A DNA stretch of 64,000 nucleotides from Gemmatimonadales bacterium (GCA_007695225.1 REED01000119.1:1-64000); one strand, 5' to 3'. Shown: positions 9,714-18,806, numbered from the stretch's first letter. Program-made: numbers and translations. Notes: generated by a model from the sequence alone, not told the origin.

Positions 9714-10116
9714 GCGAGGAGAGGACCAGGGGCACCCGGGCCCGCCCCCGCTCAAGGTAGAGGGTGGTGGACGCGGCCCGCCCGACCCCGAGGGGGCCGA
9801 AGACCAGGGTGGCTTCAGTCCGGGACCCTCCAATGCGGAGCTGGATTCCCCGCCCCCGGAGATCCACCCGGTGCGCCACCGAATCCCCAGCCAGGATGAG
9901 GGTCCCGCCGGCGCCTTCATTGAGGCGAACCCGGGCTTCGCCGTGAATCCGGGCCTCGGCCCGGGCCCGATACACGAGCCCCGCAATCTCTTCCCGAGCC
10001 GTACGGCACTCAAGAAGGTCCACCAGTCCACGACCGACCCCACCTCCCATCATGGCCAGGACACCCATGAAGGAGAGGACAACCGACAGTTCCAGAAGCG
10101 TGAATCCACGAGTCAT
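9694..10116 (-). CDS. FimT/GspH-like minor prepilin (cassette A)
   Basis: MTRGFTLLELSVVLSFMGVLAMMGGGVGRGLVDLLECRTAREEIAGLVYRARAEARIHGEARVRL. Confidence 0.7.
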   Translation of the reverse strand: MTRGFTLLELSVVLSFMGVLAMMGGGVGRGLVDLLECRTAREEIAGLVYRARAEARIHGEARVRLNEGAGGTLILAGDSVAHRVDLRGRGIQLRIGGSRTEATLVFGPLGVGRAASTTLYLERGRARVPLVLSSHGRVRR

Positions 10117-10244
10117 GGAAGGAAGGTGACCTTCCGAACGGGGCACCCCCATGGGCACACGCGCCAAGTGGTGGAAGGGACGCGGTGCGAGCATCCGGCC
10201 GTTGGCCGGAGTCCCGGCTCCGACCCCTCCTCTCGCAGGCCCTC

Positions 10245-11651
10245 CTATTCCAACCCGTAGTCGCGGATCTTGTACCGGAGGGCCCGATCGCTGAGCTCCA
10301 GAAGCTCGGCGGCCCGGGTACGGTTGCCTTCCGTCCGATGGAGCGCCTTCTGGATGAGATCCCGCTCTAGCGCCGCAGAGCGACGCTTCACCGACAGGTC
10401 TTCTTCCTCCGACCCTTCGCCGGGTGTGCTTTCAGCTGAAAGGCGGATGAAGGACGGCCCCTCTCCGTCCGATGTGCCCCCGACCTCGCCCGCGACGTTG
10501 GTCGGAAGGTCCTCCACGCCGAGCCAGTCTCCCTCCGCAAGGACCAGAGCGCGCTCCAGCACGTTCTCCAACTCCCGGACGTTTCCAGGCCATGGATAGG
10601 CGGCCAGGGCCCTCAGGGCGAGGGGATCCACACCGTCCACCTCGATCCCAAGGCGATCCCCATGGCGCCTCAGGAAGTGGCGCACCAAGAGGGGGAGGTC
10701 CTCGGGTCGATCCTTCAGGGCCGGGATCCGCAGGGTCACCACGGCCAGCCGGTAGTAGAGGTCCTCGCGGAACCGGCCCCCTTCAACCTCTTCCTTCAGG
10801 TCCCGGTTCGTCGCGGCGACGATCCGGGCGTCCGCGGGCCGGCTCTCGGACTCGCCGACCCGTCGGACCTCCCCTTCCTGGAGTACGCGGAGGAGCTTCA
10901 CCTGGAGGAAGTCCGGAAGCTCTCCCACCTCGTCCAGGAAGAGGGTTCCGCCCCCGGCGGCTTCGAAGAGCCCCTGCCGGTCCCGGTCGGCTCCGGTGAA
11001 GGCGCCCCGCACGTGTCCGAAGAACTCCGATTCCAGGAGATTCTCGGGGATGGCCCCACAGTTCACCGCTACGAAGGGGCCCTGGGAGCGGGCCGACTCG
11101 TTGTGGATGAGGCGAGCCATGAGTTCCTTTCCGGTCCCCGTGGCCCCCTGCAGCAGGATGGTGGTGGGGTGCCGGGCGACCTTTCGGGCCGTCTCCATGA
11201 CCCGCAGCATCTCCGGGGCTGCAGCAACAATATCGCCGAAGCGCCGGCCGGCCTTCACCTCTTCCCGGAGACGCCCCACCTCCCGGCGGAGGGACTCTCG
11301 TTCCTCGGCCTTCCGCACGGTGAGGAGGACCTCGTCGGCCCCGAAGGGCTTGGGGAGGTAGTCGTAGGCCCCCGCCTGCATGGCCTCCACCGCCAGGTCC
11401 ATGCTCCCATAGGCCGTCATGACGATGACCGGCGCCTCCCCACCGGCCTTCCGATACGCTTCGAGGAACGCCAGCCCGTTCATCCCCGGCATCCGATAGT
11501 CCACCAGGACCAGGTCCGGGCCGAACCCCTCCACGAGTTCCAGCGCTTCCGCCCCTCCGGGTGCCAGTTTCGGGAGGTGTCCCCCATCCTGGAGGATCAT
11601 GGAGAGGGACTGCCGGAGTCCCCGATCGTCGTCCACCACAAGGATCCTCAT
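10245..11651 (-). CDS. Sigma54-dependent (NtrC-family) response regulator
   Basis: REC domain, AAA+ with GATGTGKE and GAFTGA loop, C-terminal Fis-type HTH. Confidence 0.93.
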   Translation of the reverse strand: MRILVVDDDRGLRQSLSMILQDGGHLPKLAPGGAEALELVEGFGPDLVLVDYRMPGMNGLAFLEAYRKAGGEAPVIVMTAYGSMDLAVEAMQAGAYDYLPKPFGADEVLLTVRKAEERESLRREVGRLREEVKAGRRFGDIVAAAPEMLRVMETARKVARHPTTILLQGATGTGKELMARLIHNESARSQGPFVAVNCGAIPENLLESEFFGHVRGAFTGADRDRQGLFEAAGGGTLFLDEVGELPDFLQVKLLRVLQEGEVRRVGESESRPADARIVAATNRDLKEEVEGGRFREDLYYRLAVVTLRIPALKDRPEDLPLLVRHFLRRHGDRLGIEVDGVDPLALRALAAYPWPGNVRELENVLERALVLAEGDWLGVEDLPTNVAGEVGGTSDGEGPSFIRLSAESTPGEGSEEEDLSVKRRSAALERDLIQKALHRTEGNRTRAAELLELSDRALRYKIRDYGLE

Positions 11652-13018
11652 GCTTCCTCCTCCTCAATCCCCGGAAGCCGGACCCGGAAGCGGGCGCCGC
11701 CACCCTCCCGGTTCTCCGCCTCGATGGTTCCAGCCAGTTCGCCGACGATCCGCGCGGTCAGGGCGAGCCCCATCCCGATTCCCTCACCGGGCTCCCTGGA
11801 GGTGAAGAAAGGGTCGAAGACCCGGGGGAGCACCTCCTCGGGGATCCCGGTGCCCCGATCCTCCACCTCGATGATGACGTCGCGCCCTCCAGCGTCAGCG
11901 GGGACCGGCGCACGGATCCGGAGGAGGTCACCCAACCGCCGCCGATGGGAGTAGTCCAGGGCAGGAGGATCATCAACCCGCCGGGCCACCGGCTCCCGAT
12001 CCGCCGGCTCGGTCCGGAGGACCACCCTCAACTGGGGAGATGCCTCGTTCGCCGTGGCCTGACGAGCGTTCTGCAAGAGATTCATGAGGATGCGCTCCAC
12101 GTGCTGCGAGTGGGCCCGGATCTGGGGGAGCCCCACCTCCGCCTCCAGGTGGACCCAGTCCTCCTCCAGTTCCTCCCGCCCCACGAGAAGATCGATGACC
12201 CGGCCCACCGCGTCGGTGGGGTCCACCCGGGGGAGGTCGCCGGTCCGGACCGTGGGACGACCGAAGTCCAAGATGTGGCGGATGATGGAGTCGATACGCT
12301 CCACCTCCGACCTGGCAGATCCCAGGATTTCCCGTACCTGCTCCGGATCCTCTGCCCGGTACCGGATCACATCCAGGTAGCCCTGGAGTGCGCCCAGGGG
12401 GTTTCCGATCTCGTGGGCCATTCCGGCAGCCAGGGTCCCCACCGAGGCCAGCCGGGCGGCCCGAACCAGTTCGGCGGTGGTCTCGGTGAGCTCCCGGTTG
12501 GTCTGGTTCAGGGACTGGACGTTGGTGGCCAGCAGCCCCTGCTCCCGGATGAGCCGACCCGCCAGGGAGTTCACCGCGTCCACGATCCGATCCAGCTCCT
12601 CCAGCGGTTCGGAGGGGATCCGGTGGTCCAGCTCCCCATCGGCGATCCGCTCCGCATGGTCCACGATCCGCTCCACCGGCCGGAGGACCGTCCGGTCCAT
12701 GAGGGAACGCAGGTAGAGGAAGAGGATGATCAGCTCCGCCAGGACGATGAGGCTGAGGGTGATGAGGGCCGCGAAGGGACTGGGCGCCAGGGGGATGACG
12801 ATGCCCGCGGCCGCCACCGCCACCAGGATCGCCGCCAGGAAGAGGACGGAGGTGGAGAGAAGGAGCTCCCTGCGGATGGAGGCGGGAGAGGGCGTGCCGT
12901 CCGGATCGGAGGAGGGGGAATCGGCCAAATTGAAACTCCGCTGCCCGGCCTGGACCGTTGGGGTTGGAACCTCTGGATTCAGGAGCCTCCGTCTCGGGAG
13001 GAGTCCCTCAGAAAGTAC
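11648..13018 (-). CDS. Sensor histidine kinase (HAMP-HisKA-HATPase), partner of the preceding RR
   Basis: MAHEIGNPLGALQGYLDVI H-box and DRGTGIPEEVLPRVFDPFFTSREPGEGIGMGL ATPase motifs; N-terminal start uncertain (track ORF starts at 13063 and overlaps the upstream pilin; GTG starts are possible). Confidence 0.9.
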   Translation of the reverse strand, partial: VLSEGLLPRRRLLNPEVPTPTVQAGQRSFNLADSPSSDPDGTPSPASIRRELLLSTSVLFLAAILVAVAAAGIVIPLAPSPFAALITLSLIVLAELIILFLYLRSLMDRTVLRPVERIVDHAERIADGELDHRIPSEPLEELDRIVDAVNSLAGRLIREQGLLATNVQSLNQTNRELTETTAELVRAARLASVGTLAAGMAHEIGNPLGALQGYLDVIRYRAEDPEQVREILGSARSEVERIDSIIRHILDFGRPTVRTGDLPRVDPTDAVGRVIDLLVGREELEEDWVHLEAEVGLPQIRAHSQHVERILMNLLQNARQATANEASPQLRVVLRTEPADREPVARRVDDPPALDYSHRRRLGDLLRIRAPVPADAGGRDVIIEVEDRGTGIPEEVLPRVFDPFFTSREPGEGIGMGLALTARIVGELAGTIEAENREGGGARFRVRLPGIEEEEA

Positions 13019-13406
13019 AGCGGATCTCGACGGCAGACGATGCCGGTGCCACCGCGGCGGCATCGGCGGTCCCGTAGAACACGCCGCAGGTCTCCCGGGG
13101 AAGGGAGCGATGAACCGCCCGGGCCGCCCATCCAGTGAGATCCCCTTCGGTGAGGGTGAGAGTCACGTTGGGTGAGGCCGAGATGTCCAGCTCCTGCAGC
13201 GTCTCGGCGTACCCGTCCTGCATCCGCCAGTGGGCTTCCTGGCTGGTGGAGAGGTTCCGGAGGTCGGAGATGAGCGAGGCCCTGAAGGCGCCCACCCGGG
13301 TCTCGGTGTAGCGGGGCACGGCGATGGCGGCGAGGAGACCGATGATCACGACGACCACCAGCAATTCCATGAGGGTGAAGCCGGAGGCGTTCCTGAGATT
13401 GTCCAT
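13008..13406 (-). CDS. Type IV pilin-like protein (second major-type pilin)
   Basis: MDNLRNASGFTLMELLVVVVIIGLLAAIAVPRYTETRVGAFRASLISDLRNLSTSQEAHW; C-terminal Cys pair. Confidence 0.85.
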   Translation of the reverse strand: MDNLRNASGFTLMELLVVVVIIGLLAAIAVPRYTETRVGAFRASLISDLRNLSTSQEAHWRMQDGYAETLQELDISASPNVTLTLTEGDLTGWAARAVHRSLPRETCGVFYGTADAAAVAPASSAVEIRCTF

Positions 13407-13445
13407 GAAGCCTCCGGGCAGAGAGGACTGGGGCGGAGACGTCGA

Positions 13446-13471
13446 GCGGGGGGCCACTAGTGGCCCCCCGC
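13446..13471. other. Perfect 26-bp palindrome between the two pilin genes
   Basis: GCGGGGGGCCACTAGTGGCCCCCCGC. Confidence 0.9.
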
Positions 13472-13513
13472 CAAACCCCTCAACTCACTTTGAGCATCAC
13501 GCGTTTACTCTCC

Positions 13514-13933
13514 TCAGTCGCTATCCTGCCAAGTGCAGGCAATCTCGCCCGCAGACGCCTCGTCGTCCACGGAGTTCTCGGCCCCATCCCCAACCGTGAC
13601 TGCGCAGCTTTCTTCGTCCAGCGCGGTGTGTGTCCCCACCGCGAGGAACCCCTGATCGGAATCGGAAACCGTAATAGTAACATCCACACCCTGGCTCGCC
13701 CGGAAGAGGTTGGCGCCCTCGAGGTCGCCAAGGGTAGCGTACTCATAGTTGTTCGCCGGATCCGCATACCACTGCTCCTGCACCGTCTGCAGGTTCCGGA
13801 GGTCCGAGACCACCGCCGACTGGAAGGCCCGCTCCCGGGTGGCGCCGAAACGCGGAATCGCGATGGCGGCCAGGATGCCGATGATCACGACCACGATGAG
13901 CAGCTCGATGAGAGTAAAACCCTTTTTGTTCAT
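13514..13933 (-). CDS. pilA: Type IV major pilin PilA
   Basis: MNKKGFTLIELLIVVVIIGILAAIAIPRFGATRERAFQSAVVSDLRNLQTVQEQWY; canonical class III signal and E5; C-terminal D-loop Cys pair. Confidence 0.9.
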   Translation of the reverse strand: MNKKGFTLIELLIVVVIIGILAAIAIPRFGATRERAFQSAVVSDLRNLQTVQEQWYADPANNYEYATLGDLEGANLFRASQGVDVTITVSDSDQGFLAVGTHTALDEESCAVTVGDGAENSVDDEASAGEIACTWQDSD

Positions 13934-14011
13934 TGTCCTGTCTCCTCTTCTTCGGTTCGAAGGGGGTGGAAGTGCGCGGGCCATTTACCCGCTGCGACTG
14001 GCCCCAAAGAA

Positions 14012-14027
14012 AGCAGAGAGTGTGCCA
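14012..14027 (-). promoter_or_regulatory. Sigma54 (-24/-12) promoter of pilA
   Basis: Minus strand TGGCAC-ACTCT-CTGCT; matches TGGCAC-N5-TTGCW with correct GG/GC spacing, ~70 bp upstream of the pilA start codon. Confidence 0.7.
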
Positions 14028-14116
14028 ACCCGTAGACCACCCACCCAAGTCGTTTCCCAGCAAATACTTACCTCACACACACCATGCCGCTCTCTCTGAT
14101 TTCTCCAGCGGTCTCC

Positions 14117-14145
14117 TGCAGGATTCTGCAACCCACTTGCAGGAT
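14117..14145 (-). promoter_or_regulatory. Candidate enhancer (UAS): two TGCAGGAT direct repeats spaced 21 bp
   Basis: tgcaggat at 14117-14124 and 14138-14145, ~100 bp upstream of the -24/-12 element. Confidence 0.4.
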
Positions 14146-14230
14146 AGGGAAAAAGGTGGGCGGTGGGATGGGGAAAGGAGCCGCAAATCCAGGGGGGCGG
14201 AGGAGATGGGGGTACAGGTGGCCCGCCCCC

Positions 14231-15049
14231 CTACTCCTCCCACTCCGCCCGCTCCGGCCGCTCCCACCGCTGCGCCTTCGGCGGGAGCAGGTTCGACCGG
14301 AAGATGTGCCAGAAGGCGGCGACCCCATCCTTCCATCCGATCTTCTTCCCCTCGGAGTAGGAGCGGCCCCGGTAGGAGATGGGGAGCTCGTAGATCCGGG
14401 CGCCGGCCTGGGAAAGCCGGGCGGTGAGCTCGGGTTCGATCCCGAACCGTTCCCGGGTGAGGGGGAGGGTCTCGAGGAGATCCCGCCGCACCATCTTGTA
14501 GCAGGTCTCCATGTCGGTGAGGTTCAGGTCGGTGAAGACGTTGCTGAGGAGGGTGAGGGCCCGGTTTCCCACCGAATGCCAGAAGAGGTGGACGCGGTGG
14601 GGACCGCCTCCCAGGAAGCGGGAGCCGTACACCGCGTCGGCCCACCCCTCCAGGATGGGCTCCAGGAGCATGGGAAGCTCGTAGGGGTCGTATTCCAGGT
14701 CCGCGTCCTGGACCACCACCACGTGGCCCGTGGCCTCCTTGAACCCGGTGCGGAGCGCCGCCCCCTTCCCCCGGTTGGCGGGATGGAGGACCAGGGTGTC
14801 GATGAGCCCCTCCTCCTCCAGCTGGGGAAGGAGCTCCCGGGTCCCGTCCCGGGAGCCGTCGTCCACCACCACCACCTCCAGGCGGAGGGGGACCTCCCGG
14901 ACCCGCCGGAGGAGCATCTCCACCGTATCCCGCTCGTTGTAGCAGGGGATCACCACCGAGAGGACCACCCGGTCCCAGGGAAGGGGCGTACCCCTCTCGG
15001 GAACGGGACGCCCCCGAGGGCTTCGTACCCAGGAGGGTACATGCTCCAT
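14231..15049 (-). CDS. GT2 family glycosyltransferase (dolichyl-phosphate mannose synthase-like)
   Basis: LSVVIPCYNERDTVEMLLRRV...VVVDDGSRDGT...GKGAALRTGFKEATGHVVVVQDADLEYDPYE. Confidence 0.88.
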   Translation of the reverse strand: MEHVPSWVRSPRGRPVPERGTPLPWDRVVLSVVIPCYNERDTVEMLLRRVREVPLRLEVVVVDDGSRDGTRELLPQLEEEGLIDTLVLHPANRGKGAALRTGFKEATGHVVVVQDADLEYDPYELPMLLEPILEGWADAVYGSRFLGGGPHRVHLFWHSVGNRALTLLSNVFTDLNLTDMETCYKMVRRDLLETLPLTRERFGIEPELTARLSQAGARIYELPISYRGRSYSEGKKIGWKDGVAAFWHIFRSNLLPPKAQRWERPERAEWEE

Positions 15050-15050
15050 C

Positions 15051-16430
15051 TCAGCCTCCCGCGTTCAGTCCGTAGCGGGCAATCTTCCGGTAGAGGGTGG
15101 AGGGGTCGATCCCCAGCACCTCGGCGGCTCGGCTCTTGTTCCCCCCTTCGGCATTCAGCACCCACTCGATGTAGGCCCGCTCAATGATCTCCATGGGGGG
15201 ATTCGGGGGTGGATCGGCGGAGACGAGCTGAACCTGGGGCTTCTCCCGGACTCGATCCGGAAGGGCCTCCGCCGGGATCTCCCCCTTCTTTGCGGCAAGG
15301 ACGGCGGCCCGCTCCAGGGCGTTCTCCAGTTCCCGCACATTTCCGGGCCAATCGTAGGCCAGGAGGGCCTCCAGGGCCTCTTCCGAAAGCTCCCGGGGCC
15401 CCTTCTCCCCCTCGGCGGTCCGCTCCAGGAAGAACTTCGCCAGAAGCGGGATGTCCTCCCGCCGGTCCCGGAGAGCGGGGAGCTTCAGGTTGATGACGTT
15501 CAGGCGGTAGTAGAGATCGGAGCGGAACTCTCCTTTGCGGATCTGCTCGTCCAGGTCCCGGTTGGTGGCGGCGATGATCCGGGCGTCCATGGGCACCGCC
15601 TGGGTGGCGCCCACCGGGATCACCTCTCGTTCCTGGAGCGCCCGGAGGAGCTTCACCTGGGTCTTGGGGGAGGTCTCCCCCACCTCGTCCAGGAGGAAGG
15701 TGCCGCCCCCCGCCGCCACCAGCAGCCCCGTCTTGTCCTTCACCGCCCCGGTGAAGCTTCCCTTCACGTGGCCGAAGAGTTCGCTCTCCAGGAGGGACTC
15801 GGGAAGGGCCCCGCAATTGATGGAGAAGAAGGGCCCCTCGCTCCGGTGGGAGAGGTCGTGGATATAACGGGCCATGACCTCTTTTCCCGTTCCGCTCTCC
15901 CCGGTGATGAGGATGGTGGAATCGGTGGGGGCCACGGTCCGGGCCATGGTGAGGGCCTCCTGGAAGGCGGAGGCCTTCCCGATGGGGTCCACCCGGCTCC
16001 CCCCACCCCGCCTCCGGATCTCCTTCTTGAGCTCCCTATTCTCCACCTTGAGGGCCCGGGTCTCCACCGCCCGGGAGCAGATGGCCAGGAGTTCGTCATT
16101 GGAGAAGGGCTTCTGGATGTAGTAGAAGGCCCCCTGGTTCACCGCCTGCACCGCCGTCTGGAGGGAGGCCTGCGCCGTCATGAGGATGACGGGAAGTTCA
16201 GGGTCCACCTCCCGGGCTCGGGCCAGGACCTCGAGTCCGGTGGTTCCGGGCATCCGGATGTCGGAGACCACGAGATCCGGCTTCCCGGCTTCAAGGGCCT
16301 CCAGCCCCGCCTTCCCTCCCACCGCGGGAATCACCTCATACCCGGCGCCCCGAAAGAGGATGGAGAGGGTCTGGACGATGCTCTGCTCATCGTCCACCAG
16401 GAGAATCCGGATGGGGTTGGCGGTGGTCAT
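15051..16430 (-). CDS. pilR: Sigma54-dependent response regulator, PilR-like
   Basis: Start re-assigned to MTTANPIRILLVDDEQS; AAA+ with GESGTGKE and GSFTGA; Fis-type HTH; paired with PilS-like kinase. Confidence 0.85.
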   Translation of the reverse strand: MTTANPIRILLVDDEQSIVQTLSILFRGAGYEVIPAVGGKAGLEALEAGKPDLVVSDIRMPGTTGLEVLARAREVDPELPVILMTAQASLQTAVQAVNQGAFYYIQKPFSNDELLAICSRAVETRALKVENRELKKEIRRRGGGSRVDPIGKASAFQEALTMARTVAPTDSTILITGESGTGKEVMARYIHDLSHRSEGPFFSINCGALPESLLESELFGHVKGSFTGAVKDKTGLLVAAGGGTFLLDEVGETSPKTQVKLLRALQEREVIPVGATQAVPMDARIIAATNRDLDEQIRKGEFRSDLYYRLNVINLKLPALRDRREDIPLLAKFFLERTAEGEKGPRELSEEALEALLAYDWPGNVRELENALERAAVLAAKKGEIPAEALPDRVREKPQVQLVSADPPPNPPMEIIERAYIEWVLNAEGGNKSRAAEVLGIDPSTLYRKIARYGLNAGG

Positions 16431-18100
16431 GATGCCGAAAGGGGAGGGATGGGAAGGAAAAGCTGGAATTCGGTGCCGCCTCGAGCGGGACGCTCCACGA
16501 GGACGGCACCCTGGTGAGCCTGGGCCGTCCGGTGCACCACCGCAAGCCCCAGCCCCGTCCCTCCGGGCCGGGTGGTGTAGAAGGGATCGAAAATCCGGTT
16601 CACGTCCTCGGGGGGGATGCCGGGACCCTGGTCCCGGACCCGGATTCGCACAGCCCCCTGGAGCTCCACCCCCGCGGGAAGGGAACGGCCCCGGAAATCC
16701 TCTACGGCAAAGAGGACTTCGCCCCCCTGGGGAGAGAACTGGGTGGCATTCAGGAGGAGGTTGAAAAGGGCTCTGTGGAGGAGGTCGGCGTCGGCCGGCA
16801 CCTCCAGTCCATCCTCGGGCACCTCCAGGAGGTACAGCACCTGTCGGGCGTGGCTCTCGGGGTGCTGCTCCATGAGGGTGAGGCACTCCCGAGCGACCTG
16901 GGTCAGGTCCAGGGGTTCCACCCGCTCCAGCCCCACCCGGGAGTAGTCCAGGAAGTCGGTGAGGAGGCGGGAGAGACGATCCGATTCCCGGACCACCATC
17001 CGCTTCAGGATCTCCCGATCGTCGTCAGCCAGGGAGGGGCTCGTGAACTGCTCCACCGCACTTCGGATCGAGGCAAGGGGATTCTTGATCTCGTGGGCCA
17101 TGGCCGCCGAGAGCTCCGCCACCGCCTCCAACCGTTCAGTGCGCCGATTCATGGCATCCGCCCGTTCCAGGTCGGTGATGTCCTGGAAGATGGCCGTCAC
17201 CGCCCGGGGCTCGTCAGGTTCGTCCCGGAGGAAGAGGGAGACCCCCAGGACCAGGTCCTCTCCATCCCGTTCGGCCTCGGCTCGGAGCCGCACCCGGGAC
17301 TCCGCCCCCTCCAGGGTGAGCCGAACGTCCTGGGCCAGCTCCGGGGAGATCCGGGCCAATTCGCCCAGGACGGGACGCCCCTCCCAGTCCTCACGCTTCA
17401 GCCCCAGGAAGGACTCGGCAGCACGGTTCATGTAGATGAGATGGCCATCCTCATCCACCGTGAGGACCCCGGTGCTGATGGTAGCCAGGATCTCCCCCGT
17501 ATCCAGCCTCAGGCGCCGCAACTCGGACCGGGCCTCCCCAAGGGCCGCGCCCGTCTTGCGGAGCCGGTCCACCAGCATCCCGGTGGCGACACCCACCAGT
17601 GCGAAGAGCCCGAGCTGGAGGAGGACGGCGCCGCTCAGGGGCTGGGTGTGCCCCCAGAAGATGACGGCAAAGTAGAGAATGGCGGCCAGGAGGCTCATGA
17701 ACACGCCCCCGGCCAGGGGAAGGAGAAGCGCCCCCTCGGAGATCACCAGGATATAGAGCCAGGCGAAGGTGCTCTCCCCGCCCCCGGTGATGTGGACCAC
17801 GCCACTCACCAGGAGGGCGTCGAAGGCCACTTGGTACACCAAGAGCGCCCGACCCGGGGGCCGCCCCAGGACCTCCGTCCACCATGCGCTGGCACCGGTG
17901 ACCACCAGGGCCCCAATGAGCATGATGGTGGCCAGGTAGGTCTGCTCGGGAAGGGCCTCCCTCCATACGACCAGCGCCCCGCTCAGGACGCCCAGCACCA
18001 GGACTACCCGAGCCAGGTACACCCACCGCAGCACATTCTCCGGTGAGAGGGCCACGACCACCTCACGGGTACCGCGGGTACGGGACACGGGGCGGCTCAC
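16427..18100 (-). CDS. pilS: PilS-like multi-TM PAS sensor histidine kinase
   Basis: Several N-terminal TM helices, PAS, MAHEIKNPLASIRSAVEQFTS H-box, HATPase; 4-bp overlap with RR. Confidence 0.85.
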   Translation of the reverse strand: MSRPVSRTRGTREVVVALSPENVLRWVYLARVVLVLGVLSGALVVWREALPEQTYLATIMLIGALVVTGASAWWTEVLGRPPGRALLVYQVAFDALLVSGVVHITGGGESTFAWLYILVISEGALLLPLAGGVFMSLLAAILYFAVIFWGHTQPLSGAVLLQLGLFALVGVATGMLVDRLRKTGAALGEARSELRRLRLDTGEILATISTGVLTVDEDGHLIYMNRAAESFLGLKREDWEGRPVLGELARISPELAQDVRLTLEGAESRVRLRAEAERDGEDLVLGVSLFLRDEPDEPRAVTAIFQDITDLERADAMNRRTERLEAVAELSAAMAHEIKNPLASIRSAVEQFTSPSLADDDREILKRMVVRESDRLSRLLTDFLDYSRVGLERVEPLDLTQVARECLTLMEQHPESHARQVLYLLEVPEDGLEVPADADLLHRALFNLLLNATQFSPQGGEVLFAVEDFRGRSLPAGVELQGAVRIRVRDQGPGIPPEDVNRIFDPFYTTRPGGTGLGLAVVHRTAQAHQGAVLVERPARGGTEFQLFLPIPPLSAS

Positions 18101-18124
18101 GAGATGCCGCTCACCGGAGACGGG

Positions 18125-18766
18125 TTACCAGCCCGAAACCGGGTCGGCGGAGAGCTTCGCCACCAGGTCCCGGATTCGCTTGAGTTGCGCCTCCACCACC
18201 CGCAGGCTTTCCGTCTCCTCCGAGTCTCCGGGTTGATCCATGAGGAGGAGCTGCACCTCGGCCAGGGCGGCGGTGAGGGGGTTGTTCACATCGTGACGGA
18301 TCCGGGCCAGCTCGGCGACGAGAAGGCGATGCGAGAGGGACGTCGCCAGGGAATCCTCCTCCTGCAAGCGCCCCTGCAGGGTTTCCACCGTCACGGACGC
18401 GCCAGGCGAGAGGGGAAGCAGCCGGAGTTCGCCGTTGACATCCCCGGCCTTGAGGGTCCCCAGATCCTCCGGATTCCCCAGGTCGTCCCGGTCCGCCAGG
18501 TCTTGCAGGTCGTCCAGGTCCCCCAGGAGGAGGAGGGGAGACCAGGGCCCGCGGGCGCAACCCATCCGCCGAAGGAGCCCGATGACCACTGCATCCGGAA
18601 GCTCCGGGGAGAGGATCACCCACCCCGGAGTGGATCCGGGCTGGGGGAAGGCGTCGGCCTCGGAGACCCGGGTCACCTTCCGGGTGCCGCCCCCCCCCTC
18701 GCCAAGACGAAGCGCCCCCCGATCGGTGAAGGAGCCGATCAGGTAAAGGGGGAGTGGAGTGTCCAC
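18125..18766 (-). CDS. Histidine-kinase-like dimerization/phospho-acceptor protein without an ATPase domain
   Basis: LLVAELARIRHDVNNPLTAALAEVQLLLMD near the C-terminus; ORF ends ~50 aa later with no N/G1/G2 boxes. Confidence 0.6.
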   Translation of the reverse strand: MDTPLPLYLIGSFTDRGALRLGEGGGGTRKVTRVSEADAFPQPGSTPGWVILSPELPDAVVIGLLRRMGCARGPWSPLLLLGDLDDLQDLADRDDLGNPEDLGTLKAGDVNGELRLLPLSPGASVTVETLQGRLQEEDSLATSLSHRLLVAELARIRHDVNNPLTAALAEVQLLLMDQPGDSEETESLRVVEAQLKRIRDLVAKLSADPVSGW

Positions 18767-18806
18767 GGACAGGGGAGGCCCTGCGGCGCCGGGGGCTTGG
18801 CCCCCG

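Noticed and set aside
16514-18046. 510-aa plus-strand ORF over pilS
   Set aside because: Antisense shadow of a conserved histidine kinase.
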